Origin: Citricoccus alkalitolerans
GTDB lineage: Bacteria; Actinomycetota; Actinomycetes; Actinomycetales; Micrococcaceae
Direction: 5' to 3'
Length of the DNA: 64,000 nt
NCBI RefSeq assembly: GCF_039528175.1
Contig: NZ_BAAALH010000002.1
Coordinates: forward strand, 682,001-746,000
In this document: in pieces, positions 17,520 to 26,593 of the stretch
Layout of the letters: each line of letters begins with the position of its first letter
Numbering within the stretch: position 1 is the first letter of the stretch
Notes under the pieces: model-generated
The model's input: the letters and a program-made list of their open reading frames with translations, nothing else
Told to the model about the DNA's origin: nothing
Database searches by the model: none
Program-made: the position numbers and the translations under genes

Positions 17520-19415
17520 TCAGTTGACCTCGACCTCGGCGATCCTCAGGCCGTAGGGCCGGTTGGACGTGGCATTGGAGAGCTCGGGCAGTTCAGTGAA
17601 GTTGATGATCACGTACTGTGCCTCCGCGGTACTGCCGTCCTCGGCGGGGATCGGCACGCTGACCTCGGGCCCTGTGAGGGAGCCCTCGGCAATCTGCCGG
17701 GCGTCGTCGATCTCCGGGGTATCGCTCAGCAGCACCGAGAACGATCCGCCGCTGCCGTTGTTCTGGGTGATGTCCACCTGGGAGACGGCGCTGGGTTCCT
17801 CCAGCTCGATCACCAGGGCCATGTTGGAGGCGTAACCGCCGAAGGCCGGCTGGGCGAAGGTGTAGGTCTGCCAGGCCGTGGCGGGATTGCCGTCGATGGC
17901 ATTGGGAAGGGTGGAGTCCGTCTCCGCACTGAGGCCGTTGTCGTCCGGAACCACGCGGGTGGCCGAGACGATGGCCGGTTCCGGCAGTTGTGAGTCCTGG
18001 GTCGGCTGTTGAGAGGACTCGGCCGGCGAGGACCCCGGAGTGCTGGAGTCGCCCCCACCCGCCTCCGGATTGCGATTGTTGTCCAGGATGTTGAAGGCGA
18101 ACACCGATCCGAGGATGAGCAGCAGGACCAGGATTCCGCCGACCAGCCAGCGGGCGCCCCGCGGCTTGTCGTCCTCGTCGTGCTCCTCGTAGTCGTCGAA
18201 CTCGGGATAGTCATAGTCGTCGCCGTGGTCAACGTCCGGATGATGGCCAGGGCCGCCTGCCGATCCACCACGGGAGCCTCCGCCGGCCCCAACAGAGCCA
18301 GCGCCGGCAGCCAACCCAGCGCCAACGACGCCGGCCCCGAGTACACCGGCCCCGCGGCGCTCGTCGGAGTGGGGCTGATCGGCCGCACCGGCTTGATCGT
18401 CGCGGGAGGGTTCGTAGGGGCCGTCGTCCCAGAGCGTCACCTTGGGGCGCTCAGCGCCGCGCCGGTGCGGGTCCCGCCCCGGCTTGGGGCTGTGCCGGCC
18501 GATGGCCGGCGAGGCGACGGCGGCCGTGAGGGTCTCGCCCGTCACCTCGCCTGTGTCCTCGGAGGGGCCGAGGTCGGAGGCATCTCGGGACGGTTCGTCG
18601 CTTCCCTCATCGGAGGGGGACTCCACCACGGGGGACGCGGAGGTCGCAGCAGCGTTCCGGTCGGCAGCCGAGTCGGTCACGGTGACCTCGTCGTGGGCGC
18701 CGGTCCAGTCGGCATCACTGACCGTCTCCGGCAGGGGTGTCTCATCGGTGCGGAGCACCGCGGAACGGTACGGATCGTGCTCGTGCCGAGCGCCGTCGTC
18801 GTGCTCCTGGACGTTCCTCGTCGCCGCAGGGTCGGCAGCAGCACCGGCACCCACTGCACCAGCAGCAGTCCTGCCGTCCACGGCGTCCTTGGCGGCGTCA
18901 TCCGAGCCGAGCCGCTGGCTCAGGCGGTCGGAGATGCCTCGCAGGAACTTGGGGCGGCGTGTCTCCGTCTCCGGCCCGGTATAGCCGTCATCCAGCTCCT
19001 CGTAGTACTCCTCGTCATCCTCGTAGACCTGCGGCTCGTAGGTGCGCGCCTCGCCGAAGATCTCCGAGCCGAGGGTGTCCGTGTAGAAGGGCTCCACGTA
19101 GACCTGCTGCTCGCGGGTCATGTCCAGCAGGTCCTCGGGCGCCGGGTTGCCGCCGGCGATCAGGTAGGTGCGGCCCTCGCTGAGGCCGAGGTCGAGGACC
19201 TGGATGGTGCCCTGCCGCTCACCGGTGGCGAGTTCGCGGGCGGAAGCGGCCACTTGGGAGGCATGCGAGGAGGAGGCGACCAGGATGGAGACATCACGGT
19301 TCAGGACTTGGTCGCGGCCTTCCAGCACCATGTCCTGGTCGGCTGACGTCAGCACATGTCCGGTGACGAGGTATCGGCCTCCGAGGACCATTCCCTCTTC
19401 AATGGGCTGCGGCAC
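17520..19415 (-). CDS. Single-pass membrane protein with possible pseudokinase-like N-terminus and C-terminal carbohydrate-binding-like domain
   Basis: Not securely assigned. The GTG at 19415 (MPQPIEEGMVLGGRYLV) has GGAGG 6 bases upstream, giving 631 residues. The first 120 residues (GMVLGGRYLVTGHVL, then VSILVASSS) recall the N-lobe of a kinase fold but lack a recognisable catalytic loop. A long acidic, Gly/Ala-rich, low-complexity stretch follows. One membrane helix (WLVGGILVLLLILGSVFAF) lies near residue 440. The extracytoplasmic C-terminal about 150 residues look like a discoidin-type beta-sandwich (AIDGNPATAWQTYTF, YGLRIAEVEV). It lies 181 bases downstream of murJ. In mycobacteria MurJ carries a fused pseudokinase and similar C-terminal domain, so this may be the split equivalent; that is inference. 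Confidence 0.7.
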   Translation of the reverse strand: MPQPIEEGMVLGGRYLVTGHVLTSADQDMVLEGRDQVLNRDVSILVASSSHASQVAASARELATGERQGTIQVLDLGLSEGRTYLIAGGNPAPEDLLDMTREQQVYVEPFYTDTLGSEIFGEARTYEPQVYEDDEEYYEELDDGYTGPETETRRPKFLRGISDRLSQRLGSDDAAKDAVDGRTAAGAVGAGAAADPAATRNVQEHDDGARHEHDPYRSAVLRTDETPLPETVSDADWTGAHDEVTVTDSAADRNAAATSASPVVESPSDEGSDEPSRDASDLGPSEDTGEVTGETLTAAVASPAIGRHSPKPGRDPHRRGAERPKVTLWDDGPYEPSRDDQAGAADQPHSDERRGAGVLGAGVVGAGLAAGAGSVGAGGGSRGGSAGGPGHHPDVDHGDDYDYPEFDDYEEHDEDDKPRGARWLVGGILVLLLILGSVFAFNILDNNRNPEAGGGDSSTPGSSPAESSQQPTQDSQLPEPAIVSATRVVPDDNGLSAETDSTLPNAIDGNPATAWQTYTFAQPAFGGYASNMALVIELEEPSAVSQVDITQNNGSGGSFSVLLSDTPEIDDARQIAEGSLTGPEVSVPIPAEDGSTAEAQYVIINFTELPELSNATSNRPYGLRIAEVEVN

Positions 19416-19596
19416 GGTGTTCCTCCAGGTCGGTGGCCCGGGCCAACGGTTGGGTATGGCCGTCCAGGTGGACGGGGGTGCCTCTGGTGCCACTGCGGGC
19501 AGTGGCCGGCCACGGCGGACCCGGGTGCGGTCGGGTCCATGCTACGGCCGACGGCGGGTTGGCGCGCGGTGAACCGCCGGACGGCAGGGCAGGAAA

Positions 19597-21510
19597 TTAC
19601 CGGGCCAACCCGGGGATTCGCCGGGCCAGCGGCCCCAGGAACTCGGCCAGCTCGGGCAGCCGCATGGCGCGCAGCATCACGAAGTACACCACCAACATGA
19701 CCAACCCGACGACGGCGCAGCTCACCAAGGCGGTGATGATCGTGGACCAGGGGAACCCGCCGGAGTACCCGCCGATCAGCCACAGCACCAGCGCGCCAGC
19801 CACGCCGGAGACGACGGAGGCCACGCCGGTGCGCAGATAGGCGTCCAGGACCTCGCCGGCGCCGTAGTCCCCGTAGTGTCGACGCACCAGCACGTGGGCG
19901 GCGACGAACTGGGCCACGTGCAGGAGGGTGAACACGGAGACCATGAGGTAGGCCATGGCCCAGCTGGGCATGAAGATCGAGGCCACGTAGGCGATGATCA
20001 GCGTGAACGCCGCGGTCCCGACCTGCACCAGCATCGGGATCCGCGCGTTCTCGGCCGCGTAGAACAGGCGCATGAGGTAGATGTGGGCCGAACGGAACGG
20101 CATGCCCAGCGCCAGCAGGATGAGGAGCTGCCCGATGGCCACGGCGGACGCCGCGGCGGTCTCCGAGGAACCGGCGAAGACGCGTCCCAGGGGCCCGGCC
20201 AGGACCAGCACCACGACGGTGGAGAACATCATCGGGACCGCGAAGTTCCGCAGGCCCCGGCTGATGGTGGCCAGGGCCTCGGGGACATCGTCCCGGTGCA
20301 GCGACCGCGCGAGCTGGTTGAACAGCACGGTGGCCAGGGACAGGACGAACACCGAGTGTGGCAGCACGGTGATCAGCTGGGCGATGTTCAGCGCCATGAG
20401 CCCGGGAATCGAGGCCTCGACGACGGCGGGGTCCAGCCCTTCGAACGGCCCGCCGGACCCGCTGGCCTCACCCAGGGAGGCACGGGCCTCCGTGGCCCCG
20501 GAGACCAGGCGGGCAACCAGCAGATTGACGACGTTTCCGGCCATCATGGTCACGAGGGTGTACCCGGCGAGCTTGCCCGTGGACCGCAGCCCCATGCCCT
20601 TCCAGCCGAACTTCGGCTTCAGCCCCAGCCCGAGCCGGCTCAGCGGGACGAACAGCACGAGGGCCTGGACCACGATCCCCAGGGTGTGTCCACCGGCCAG
20701 GAGGACCGTCTGGCCAGTGGTCCACTCCGCCAGTTGATCGCCACCGGCCTGGTAGGAGCCGAACATCGCGAGGTAGAGGCCGATGACACCGATCGCCACC
20801 ACGTTGTTGGCCACCGGGGCCCACATGTAGGCGCCGAAACGGCCGTTGGCGTTGAGGACCTGCCCCAGCACCGCGTACACGCCGTAGAAGAAGATTTGCG
20901 GGAAGGTCCAGAGCGCGAACGCCGTGCCCAGGGCCAGCATCGCCGGGGACCAGTTGCTGGTCAGCGCCACCATGATGGGGGCGGCCGCGAGTGTGATGGC
21001 CAGGGTGGCCGCGGCCATGACGATCATCGCGAGGGTGATCAGCCGCGAGGTGTAGTCGGAGCCCTTGTCCGGCTTCTTCGCCGCCTTGATGAGCTGTGGG
21101 ACCAGCACCACGTTGAACACACCGCCGGCCAGCAGCATGTAGATGATGTTCGGGATCGTGTTCGCGGACTCGAAGATGTCCGCGGCCATGGCGGTGGAAC
21201 CGATGGCCACCGTGAGCAGGGCCGTGCGGACGAAGCCGAGGATGCGGGACACCAGGGTGCCTGCGGCCATGATGGCACTGGACTTCGCCGTGTTGTCCGC
21301 CTCGGAGGAGGCAGTTGCGGAGGGTGTGACGGAGGCCGAGGCGGAACCGGGGTCAGACGCGGAGACTGGAGCGGGGTCAGGGGCGGGAACCGGAGCAGGA
21401 GGACGGGCGGTGTTCCCGGGACCACGTGGGGGCACCTTGCCGGGGCGCCGCGGACCGAGGGAATCGCCGCGGTCCGGGGTGTCCGGCGTCGTGGTGGGGG
21501 TGTTCTTCAC
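19597..21510 (-). CDS. murJ: Lipid II flippase MurJ (MviN)
   Basis: Polytopic transporter that flips lipid II across the membrane for peptidoglycan synthesis. After a disordered Pro/Ala/Ser-rich tail of about 75 residues, the sequence AAGTLVSRILGFVRTALLT begins the first of about 14 membrane helices. ANTIPNIIYMLLAGGVFNVVLVPQL is a hallmark region of the family (about residues 115-139). Length 637. Its ATG overlaps the stop of the upstream NUDIX gene by 4 bp, so they form an operon. Confidence 0.95.
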   Translation of the reverse strand: MKNTPTTTPDTPDRGDSLGPRRPGKVPPRGPGNTARPPAPVPAPDPAPVSASDPGSASASVTPSATASSEADNTAKSSAIMAAGTLVSRILGFVRTALLTVAIGSTAMAADIFESANTIPNIIYMLLAGGVFNVVLVPQLIKAAKKPDKGSDYTSRLITLAMIVMAAATLAITLAAAPIMVALTSNWSPAMLALGTAFALWTFPQIFFYGVYAVLGQVLNANGRFGAYMWAPVANNVVAIGVIGLYLAMFGSYQAGGDQLAEWTTGQTVLLAGGHTLGIVVQALVLFVPLSRLGLGLKPKFGWKGMGLRSTGKLAGYTLVTMMAGNVVNLLVARLVSGATEARASLGEASGSGGPFEGLDPAVVEASIPGLMALNIAQLITVLPHSVFVLSLATVLFNQLARSLHRDDVPEALATISRGLRNFAVPMMFSTVVVLVLAGPLGRVFAGSSETAAASAVAIGQLLILLALGMPFRSAHIYLMRLFYAAENARIPMLVQVGTAAFTLIIAYVASIFMPSWAMAYLMVSVFTLLHVAQFVAAHVLVRRHYGDYGAGEVLDAYLRTGVASVVSGVAGALVLWLIGGYSGGFPWSTIITALVSCAVVGLVMLVVYFVMLRAMRLPELAEFLGPLARRIPGLAR

Positions 21511-22100
21511 CGCTCGGAGTCCGACAGGTCCTGGAACCTGTCCTCATAGTCGGGGAGCACGTCCCGCGCGAGGTCCACGATCCGCCGCTCATTGGGGAAG
21601 GACAGCTTGGCGTTGAGCACGTCCAGGCCGACCCAGGCGACGTCAACGGCCTCATGGTCCGGGTCGTTCTCCGTGGTCAGTTCGCCCCCCGTGGCCTGCA
21701 GCAGGTAGTGGTGCACGGTCTTGTGCACGCGGTGGCTAGACACGGTGAACCAGTAGTCGATGGATCCGAGCGACGCCAGGATGTCCCCGGCGATCCCGGT
21801 CTCCTCCTCGACCTCGCGGATGGCTGCCTCACCGTGACTCTCGACGCCCTCCGGATGGCCCTTGGGCAGGCACCACTCCAGCCGGCCGCCGCGGTTGTAG
21901 CGGGCGATGATGGCGACCTCGAGCCGACCCCCGAACCTCCGCACCACCAGTCCGCCGGCAGAGATCTCCTCCACCGTGGGCAGGGAGCCCTGCGCGGACT
22001 CGCCGGGCGTACCCGGTTGTCCCGGGCGCCGGGGCACACGCCGGCCCACCGATGCGGTGAGCGGAGTGCGCTTGGGGGCGCTCGGAACGGGATGAGCCAT
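21507..22100 (-). CDS. NUDIX hydrolase
   Basis: Hydrolase of nucleoside diphosphates linked to other moieties; the substrate is unknown. The Nudix box fits GX5EX7REUXEEXGU: G-HPEGV-E, seven residues, then REVEEETGI (about residues 84-106). I chose ATG 22100 (MAHPVPSAPKRTPL), giving 197 residues; a GTG 9 bases upstream is also possible. The reading frame is open antisense across cca, but that part is not real coding. It is coupled to murJ and divergent from cca. A mutT-like gene beside cca and murJ is a conserved actinobacterial layout. Confidence 0.92.
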   Translation of the reverse strand: MAHPVPSAPKRTPLTASVGRRVPRRPGQPGTPGESAQGSLPTVEEISAGGLVVRRFGGRLEVAIIARYNRGGRLEWCLPKGHPEGVESHGEAAIREVEEETGIAGDILASLGSIDYWFTVSSHRVHKTVHHYLLQATGGELTTENDPDHEAVDVAWVGLDVLNAKLSFPNERRIVDLARDVLPDYEDRFQDLSDSER

Positions 22101-22205
22101 GCATTCCACTGTAGCGGGCCGAACCGGAACCGCATCCGGCAACACCGGAGTCCGCACCCCGGTTGTCCTCACCCGGCCCCCGGATCTGGCACCCTTAAGC
22201 ACACG

Positions 22206-23876
22206 ATGAATCCCACCGCCCCCTCCTCTCCTTCGCCCGGCACGCCCGTCACCGCCGGCGTCCAGCCCTCCGGCACCGACCTGGCTGACCTCGTTGGCCG
22301 AACCGACCTCGTCGCCTTGCCCGTGGGGTTCCCGACCGGTGCCGGCCTTCCTCCCGTGGTGCTGGAACTGGGCCGGCTGTTCGAGGCCGCTGGGCACGAG
22401 CTGTCCCTGGTGGGCGGCCCGGTCCGGGACCTGTTCCTCGGCCGGGTGTCCCCGGACCTGGACTTCACCACCGATGCTGATCCGGACACCACCCTGAGGA
22501 TCGCCCGGAAATGGGCGGATGCGCACTGGGACATCGGCCGGAAATTCGGCACCATCGGCTTCTCGAAGGGTGGATGGCAACTCGAGGTCACCACGTACCG
22601 CGCCGAGAAGTATGACCGCGACTCCCGCAAGCCGCAGGTCGCCTTCGGGGACTCCCTCGACGAGGACCTGCTGCGCCGCGATTTCACCGTCAATGCGATG
22701 GCCATCCGGCTGCCCTCCCTGGAACTCGTGGACCCCTTCGGCGGGGTCAAGGACCTGGCGGCCGGACGGCTTCGTACGCCCGGCACGCCCGAGGACTCCT
22801 TCTCCGATGACCCGCTGCGGATGATGCGGGCTGCGCGGTTCGCCTCCCAGCTGGGCATCGGCGTGGACCCGTCCGTGGTGGAGGCCATGACGGCGATGGC
22901 CGAGCGGATCACGATCATCTCCGCAGAACGCGTCCGGGACGAGCTGGTCAAGCTGGTCAACGGTTCCCATCCGCGGGCCGGCCTCAATCTGCTCGTGGAC
23001 ACCGGCCTGGCCGAGCACGTACTGCCCGAACTGCCGGCCCTGAAGTTGGAGACCGACGAGCACCATCGACACAAGGACGTCTACGAACACTCGCTGACGG
23101 TCCTGGACCAGGCGATAGGCCATGAGTACCCCGCAGAGCTTGAGGAGCAGTGGGCGGCGGAGCACCCGGAGGCGCCGGGTGCCGGGCCAGCCGGTCCAGT
23201 CGGGACCGGCGAGGCAGCCGAGGCCAGCGATGGCGAGACGGAAACAGGACGGTTCGCGCCGCCGTCGGGCACCTATGTTCCCGCACCGGACTTCATCCTG
23301 CGCTTCGCGGCGTTGATGCACGACGTCGGCAAGCCGGCGACCCGGCGCTTCGAGCCGAGCGGTGCGGTCACCTTCCGCCACCATGACGTGGTGGGGGCCA
23401 AGCTGGTCAAGCAGCGGATGCGCGCGTTGAAGTTCGACAACGACACGATCAAGGCGGTGGCGCGGCTGGTGGAACTGCACATGCGCTTCTACGGTTACGG
23501 CGATGCCGGCTGGACCGATTCGGCTGTCCGTCGGTATGTCAACGACGCCGGCCCGGTGCTGCCGCGACTGCATGCCCTGACCCGATCGGACGTCACCACG
23601 CGCAACCGCCGGAAGGCCGAGCGGCTGGCGTTCGCGTATGACGACCTAGAACGGCGCATGGTGGAGATCGCCGAGAAGGAGGAGCTCCAGGCGGTGCGCC
23701 CGGACCTGGACGGATCTCAGGTCATGCAGATTCTCGGCATCAAGCCCGGGCCCGTGGTGGGGCGCGCCTACAAGCACCTGCTGGAGTATCGCCTGGACGA
23801 GGGGCCGCACGACGAGGAGACGGCCACGGCCGAGCTGTTGCGCTGGTGGGCAGAGCAGCCGGAGTCGTCGGACTGA
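22206..23876 (+). CDS. cca: CCA tRNA nucleotidyltransferase
   Basis: Adds or repairs the 3'-CCA end of tRNA. The class II nucleotidyltransferase head is seen in LVGGPVRDLFLG and DLDFTTDADP (about residues 70-95), then RRDFTVNAMA and DDPLRMMRAARFASQ. A C-terminal HD domain follows (HKDVYEH, then LMHDVGKPATR). Between these HD motifs is an Ala/Gly/Glu-rich insertion of about 50 residues. Starting at ATG 22206 (MNPTAPSSPSPGT) it has 556 residues, somewhat long because of this insertion and the N-terminal tail. Confidence 0.94.
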   Translation: MNPTAPSSPSPGTPVTAGVQPSGTDLADLVGRTDLVALPVGFPTGAGLPPVVLELGRLFEAAGHELSLVGGPVRDLFLGRVSPDLDFTTDADPDTTLRIARKWADAHWDIGRKFGTIGFSKGGWQLEVTTYRAEKYDRDSRKPQVAFGDSLDEDLLRRDFTVNAMAIRLPSLELVDPFGGVKDLAAGRLRTPGTPEDSFSDDPLRMMRAARFASQLGIGVDPSVVEAMTAMAERITIISAERVRDELVKLVNGSHPRAGLNLLVDTGLAEHVLPELPALKLETDEHHRHKDVYEHSLTVLDQAIGHEYPAELEEQWAAEHPEAPGAGPAGPVGTGEAAEASDGETETGRFAPPSGTYVPAPDFILRFAALMHDVGKPATRRFEPSGAVTFRHHDVVGAKLVKQRMRALKFDNDTIKAVARLVELHMRFYGYGDAGWTDSAVRRYVNDAGPVLPRLHALTRSDVTTRNRRKAERLAFAYDDLERRMVEIAEKEELQAVRPDLDGSQVMQILGIKPGPVVGRAYKHLLEYRLDEGPHDEETATAELLRWWAEQPESSD

Positions 23877-23924
23877 CCCGAGTTGCGATCACGACGGACG
23901 CCGAGGCGCGCCGAGGAATCCACC

Positions 23925-23940
23925 GACGAGCGTGCTCGTC
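23925..23940. terminator. Short hairpin between convergent cca and fhs
   Basis: GACGAG-CGTG-CTCGTC, a perfect 6-base stem, sits in the 79-base gap between convergent cca and fhs. It may terminate either transcript. No T run is present. Confidence 0.4.
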
Positions 23941-23955
23941 ACTCCGGGGCACAGG

Positions 23956-25689
23956 TCAGAACAGCCCGGTGACGTTGCCCTCAGCGTCCACGTCCATGGA
24001 GTCGGCCGCCGGCTTCTTCGGCAGCCCGGGCATGGTCATGACCGCCCCGGTCAGGGCGACCACGAACCCGGCACCCGGCCGCAGCAGGAGCTCACGCACC
24101 AGGACGGTGAAGTCACTGGGCGCCCCCAGCACCGCCGGGTCGTCAGTGAACGAGTACTGGGTCTTGGCCATGCACACGGGCAGGTGGTCCCAGCCCTCCT
24201 CGACCAGTTGGACGAGCTGCCGGGCCGCGGTGGGTGCGTACTCCACGGCGGATCCGCCGTAGATCTGGGTGACGACGGCCTCGATCCGGTCCGCGACCGT
24301 CATGTCCTCGGTCCAGAGGGAATGCCAGCCGGAGTCCGCCTCCTCGCACGGTAGGACCTCGAGGAGACGGCGGGCCACGTCCAGGGCGCCCGCCCCGCCG
24401 CGGGCCCAGACCTCTGCCACCGCTGCGGGCACGCCCCGGCGCGCGCACCACGCGGTGAGCCAGTCCAGTTCGGCCTCAGTGTCCTGCGGGAAGCGGTTGA
24501 TCGCGACGACCACGGGCACTCCATAGGCGGCCATGTTCTCGATGTGCCGGGCCAGGTTCGCGACGCCGGCCTCCAGGGCCGCGAGGTGGTGCTGTGCCGC
24601 GTCCCCGGTGTTCCGGTCCAGCTCCTGCAGGGCCATCCCGCCGTTGAGTTTGAGTGCCCGCACCGTGGCGACGATGACACTGGCCGCCGGCGGGAAGCCC
24701 CCGGCAACGGAGGTGATGTCCATGAACTTCTGACCGCCCAGGTCCGCGCCGAAGCCGGCCTCGGTGACCACCATGTCGGACAGCCTCCGGGCGGTGTTGG
24801 TGGCGGTGATGGAGTTGGCCCCGTGCGCGATGTTGGCGAACGGCCCGCCGTGGACGAAGGCGGCCGAACCGCCCAGGGTCTGCACCAGGTTGGGGCGGAG
24901 CGCGTCCTTGAGCAACACCGCCATGGCTCCCTGCGCGCCGTTCGGCCCCAGGTCCCCGACCGTGACCGGCTTCTGGTCCCGGGTCCTCCCGATGATCATG
25001 CGGGACAACCGCTCCTTGAGGTCATCGAGGTCGGTGGCCAGGCAGAACACCGCCATGGTCTCGGTGGCCACCGTGATCTCGAAGCCGTTCTCCCGGGGGA
25101 CCCCCTCGGAGCGACCGCCGAGACCGATGATGGTCTCCCGCAGTGCGCGGTCGTTCGTGTCCAGTGCCCGCTTGATCGAGATGGTGCGGGGATCGAGGCC
25201 GAGGGCATTGCCCCGGTGCAGGTGGTTGTCCACGAGGGCGCAGAGCAGGTTGTGGGCTGACGTGATCGCATGGAAATCGCCCGTGAAGTGCAGGTTGATG
25301 TTCTCCATCGGCACCACCTGCGCGTACCCGCCGCCGGTGGCGCCGCCCTTCATGCCGAACACGGGGCCGAGGGAGGGCTCACGCAGGGCCGCGATCGCGG
25401 TCTTGCCGGCCCATGAGTCCGGCGCGTCCTCGGCCTGCGCCAGGAGGTTCAGGCCGTCCGTGAGGCCGACGGTGACGGTCGATTTGCCCTCACCGGCCGG
25501 CGTCGGGCTGATGCCGGTGACCAGAACGACCCTGCCGGGCGTGGCGGGAGACTCCGGAAGGCGGCGGGTGTCCACCTTGGCCATGTGGTGTCCGTAGGGG
25601 ATGAGCGCGTCGGCGGGGATCCCGGCCCGGCGGGCCACGTCGGCCACCGGTTCGAGCGTCGCGGCCGCGGAGATCTCGGCGTCGTTCAT
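23956..25689 (-). CDS. fhs: Formate-tetrahydrofolate ligase
   Basis: ATP-dependent synthesis of 10-formyltetrahydrofolate from formate, feeding one-carbon metabolism. The nucleotide-binding stretch TPAGEGKSTVTVGLTDGLN lies near residues 60-78, and AALREPSLGPVFGMKGGATGGGYAQV follows (about residues 100-125). The ATG at 25689 (MNDAEISAAATLEPV) gives 577 residues, close to the family norm; the frame upstream is open but does not match. It lies convergent to cca and downstream of two small candidate ORFs. Confidence 0.96.
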   Translation of the reverse strand: MNDAEISAAATLEPVADVARRAGIPADALIPYGHHMAKVDTRRLPESPATPGRVVLVTGISPTPAGEGKSTVTVGLTDGLNLLAQAEDAPDSWAGKTAIAALREPSLGPVFGMKGGATGGGYAQVVPMENINLHFTGDFHAITSAHNLLCALVDNHLHRGNALGLDPRTISIKRALDTNDRALRETIIGLGGRSEGVPRENGFEITVATETMAVFCLATDLDDLKERLSRMIIGRTRDQKPVTVGDLGPNGAQGAMAVLLKDALRPNLVQTLGGSAAFVHGGPFANIAHGANSITATNTARRLSDMVVTEAGFGADLGGQKFMDITSVAGGFPPAASVIVATVRALKLNGGMALQELDRNTGDAAQHHLAALEAGVANLARHIENMAAYGVPVVVAINRFPQDTEAELDWLTAWCARRGVPAAVAEVWARGGAGALDVARRLLEVLPCEEADSGWHSLWTEDMTVADRIEAVVTQIYGGSAVEYAPTAARQLVQLVEEGWDHLPVCMAKTQYSFTDDPAVLGAPSDFTVLVRELLLRPGAGFVVALTGAVMTMPGLPKKPAADSMDVDAEGNVTGLF

Positions 25690-25840
25690 GGGGGTGATCC
25701 TCGCACAGGCATTGCGGAGTGGGAACGGGCCCTGCCCTACACCGGCCACGAGACTGGCGGCCGACCGAAGACGTCGAAACGGCCACAGGGGCCGATCCGA
25801 GGTATCCGTCGACCGCCAGATGTGGGTCGGTGGACGCTGG

Positions 25841-26002
25841 TCACCGGGGAAAGATGATGAAGTCCGGCGGCAACGGGATGTCGTCCCGGCTCGGGGACCG
25901 TTCCTGGTCAGGCAGAAAGGGTGCCGGGCGGAAGATGGTCCCGAAACGCTGCTTGCCGGACCGCCGGCGTTTGCCGCGGTGGTCATCGAAGTGCTCACTC
26001 AC
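25841..26002 (-). CDS. Small basic conserved-looking ORF, 53 residues
   Basis: I do not recognise a family. The GTG at 26002 is preceded by an AAGGGGG ribosome-binding sequence at suitable spacing, and the frame ends in TGA at 25841. The product starts MSEHFDDHRGKRRRSGKQRF and ends PLPPDFIIFPR. It has a basic centre, a Pro-rich second half and no membrane helix. It lies 151 bases upstream of fhs on the same strand. The strong Shine-Dalgarno sequence and coherent composition argue for a real gene, but conservation has not been tested. Confidence 0.55.
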   Translation of the reverse strand: MSEHFDDHRGKRRRSGKQRFGTIFRPAPFLPDQERSPSRDDIPLPPDFIIFPR

Positions 26003-26210
26003 GTGCTGTCACCCCCTTCCCGCGACTGAAGGGGTCCGGTCAGGATCGGTGGTGTGCTGTGTGGAGAGCCGTGCGGAGAGATGGATGGACATGGCTGGGG
26101 TTCCCTTGGTCGGGGGCCTCAGCGATGGGCAAGCGGCTCAGGGGACGTCCACCAGACAGGTCTGGAAGGGGGTCCTGCTCTACGGTTCTTCCTGGACGGG
26201 AAGGGGAAGC

Positions 26211-26333
26211 TCAGCTGGTTGCCGTCAACGCGGAGGCGGGGTTGGGCAGATGAATGGCGGCGACTCCTGGCCGCGCCAGGTGGAAGCCGGACGCGGTGTA
26301 GCCACCGTTCTCAAAGTCATTTCCATAAATCAT
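26211..26333 (-). CDS. Candidate 40-residue peptide gene
   Basis: I do not recognise this. AAGGAGG lies 11 bases upstream of the ATG at 26333, a strong Shine-Dalgarno sequence for a gene this short. The product begins MIYGNDFENGGYTASGFHLA and ends PNPASALTATS, with no Cys, few charges and several Gly, Tyr and Thr. It follows the INO1 terminator and precedes the 53-residue ORF on the same strand. It could be a leader-type peptide or a small secreted or structural protein; nothing in the sequence decides. Confidence 0.4.
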   Translation of the reverse strand: MIYGNDFENGGYTASGFHLARPGVAAIHLPNPASALTATS

Positions 26334-26490
26334 CAATTTCCCCACCTCCTTCAGATGAGTCTGTCCGCCGATGAAGAGCGGAATAGCCGACAAGGAAGCG
26401 CGCCGAATCCTCACGGATCAGGGCACCACTGGAGGCTAGCACCGGACCTGTGGCGTGCGACACCCCTACTGGAGAGTAGTTTCAGCAACC

Positions 26491-26563
26491 AGAAAAAGGT
26501 GGCGGTCGAGATCGCACCGATTCTCCGGGTTCAATGCCGGAAAACGGTGCGGTCTCGACCGCC
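26491..26563 (-). terminator. Intrinsic terminator of inositol-phosphate synthase gene
   Basis: A 19-base stem with a single G-T wobble (26545-26563 pairing 26501-26519) with a 25-base loop, read on the minus strand and followed by CCTTTTTCT (26491-26499). It ends 31 bases beyond the stop of the INO1 gene. Confidence 0.8.
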
Positions 26564-26593
26564 AGTTGATGCAGAGGGCTGAAGGGCGAGGGG

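Noticed and set aside
18009..19346. 445-codon plus-strand ORF opposite the membrane protein gene
   Set aside because: Antisense of low-complexity sequence; no ribosome binding site or membrane/domain logic, whereas the minus-strand gene has a perfectly spaced GGAGG.
21507..23573. 688-codon minus-strand open frame across cca
   Set aside because: Only the 3' 197 codons (the NUDIX gene) are real; the rest is the antisense shadow of cca, which has all its catalytic motifs on the plus strand.
26520..26545. GGTTCAA in the ino1 terminator loop as a possible tRNA T-arm
   Set aside because: No acceptor, D or anticodon stems surround it; it is just the loop of the terminator.
25719..26582. 287-codon plus-strand ORF between fhs and ino1
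   Set aside because: Arg/Gly/Ser/Trp-rich with no domain, and it runs through the ino1 terminator hairpin and over the better-supported small minus-strand ORFs.
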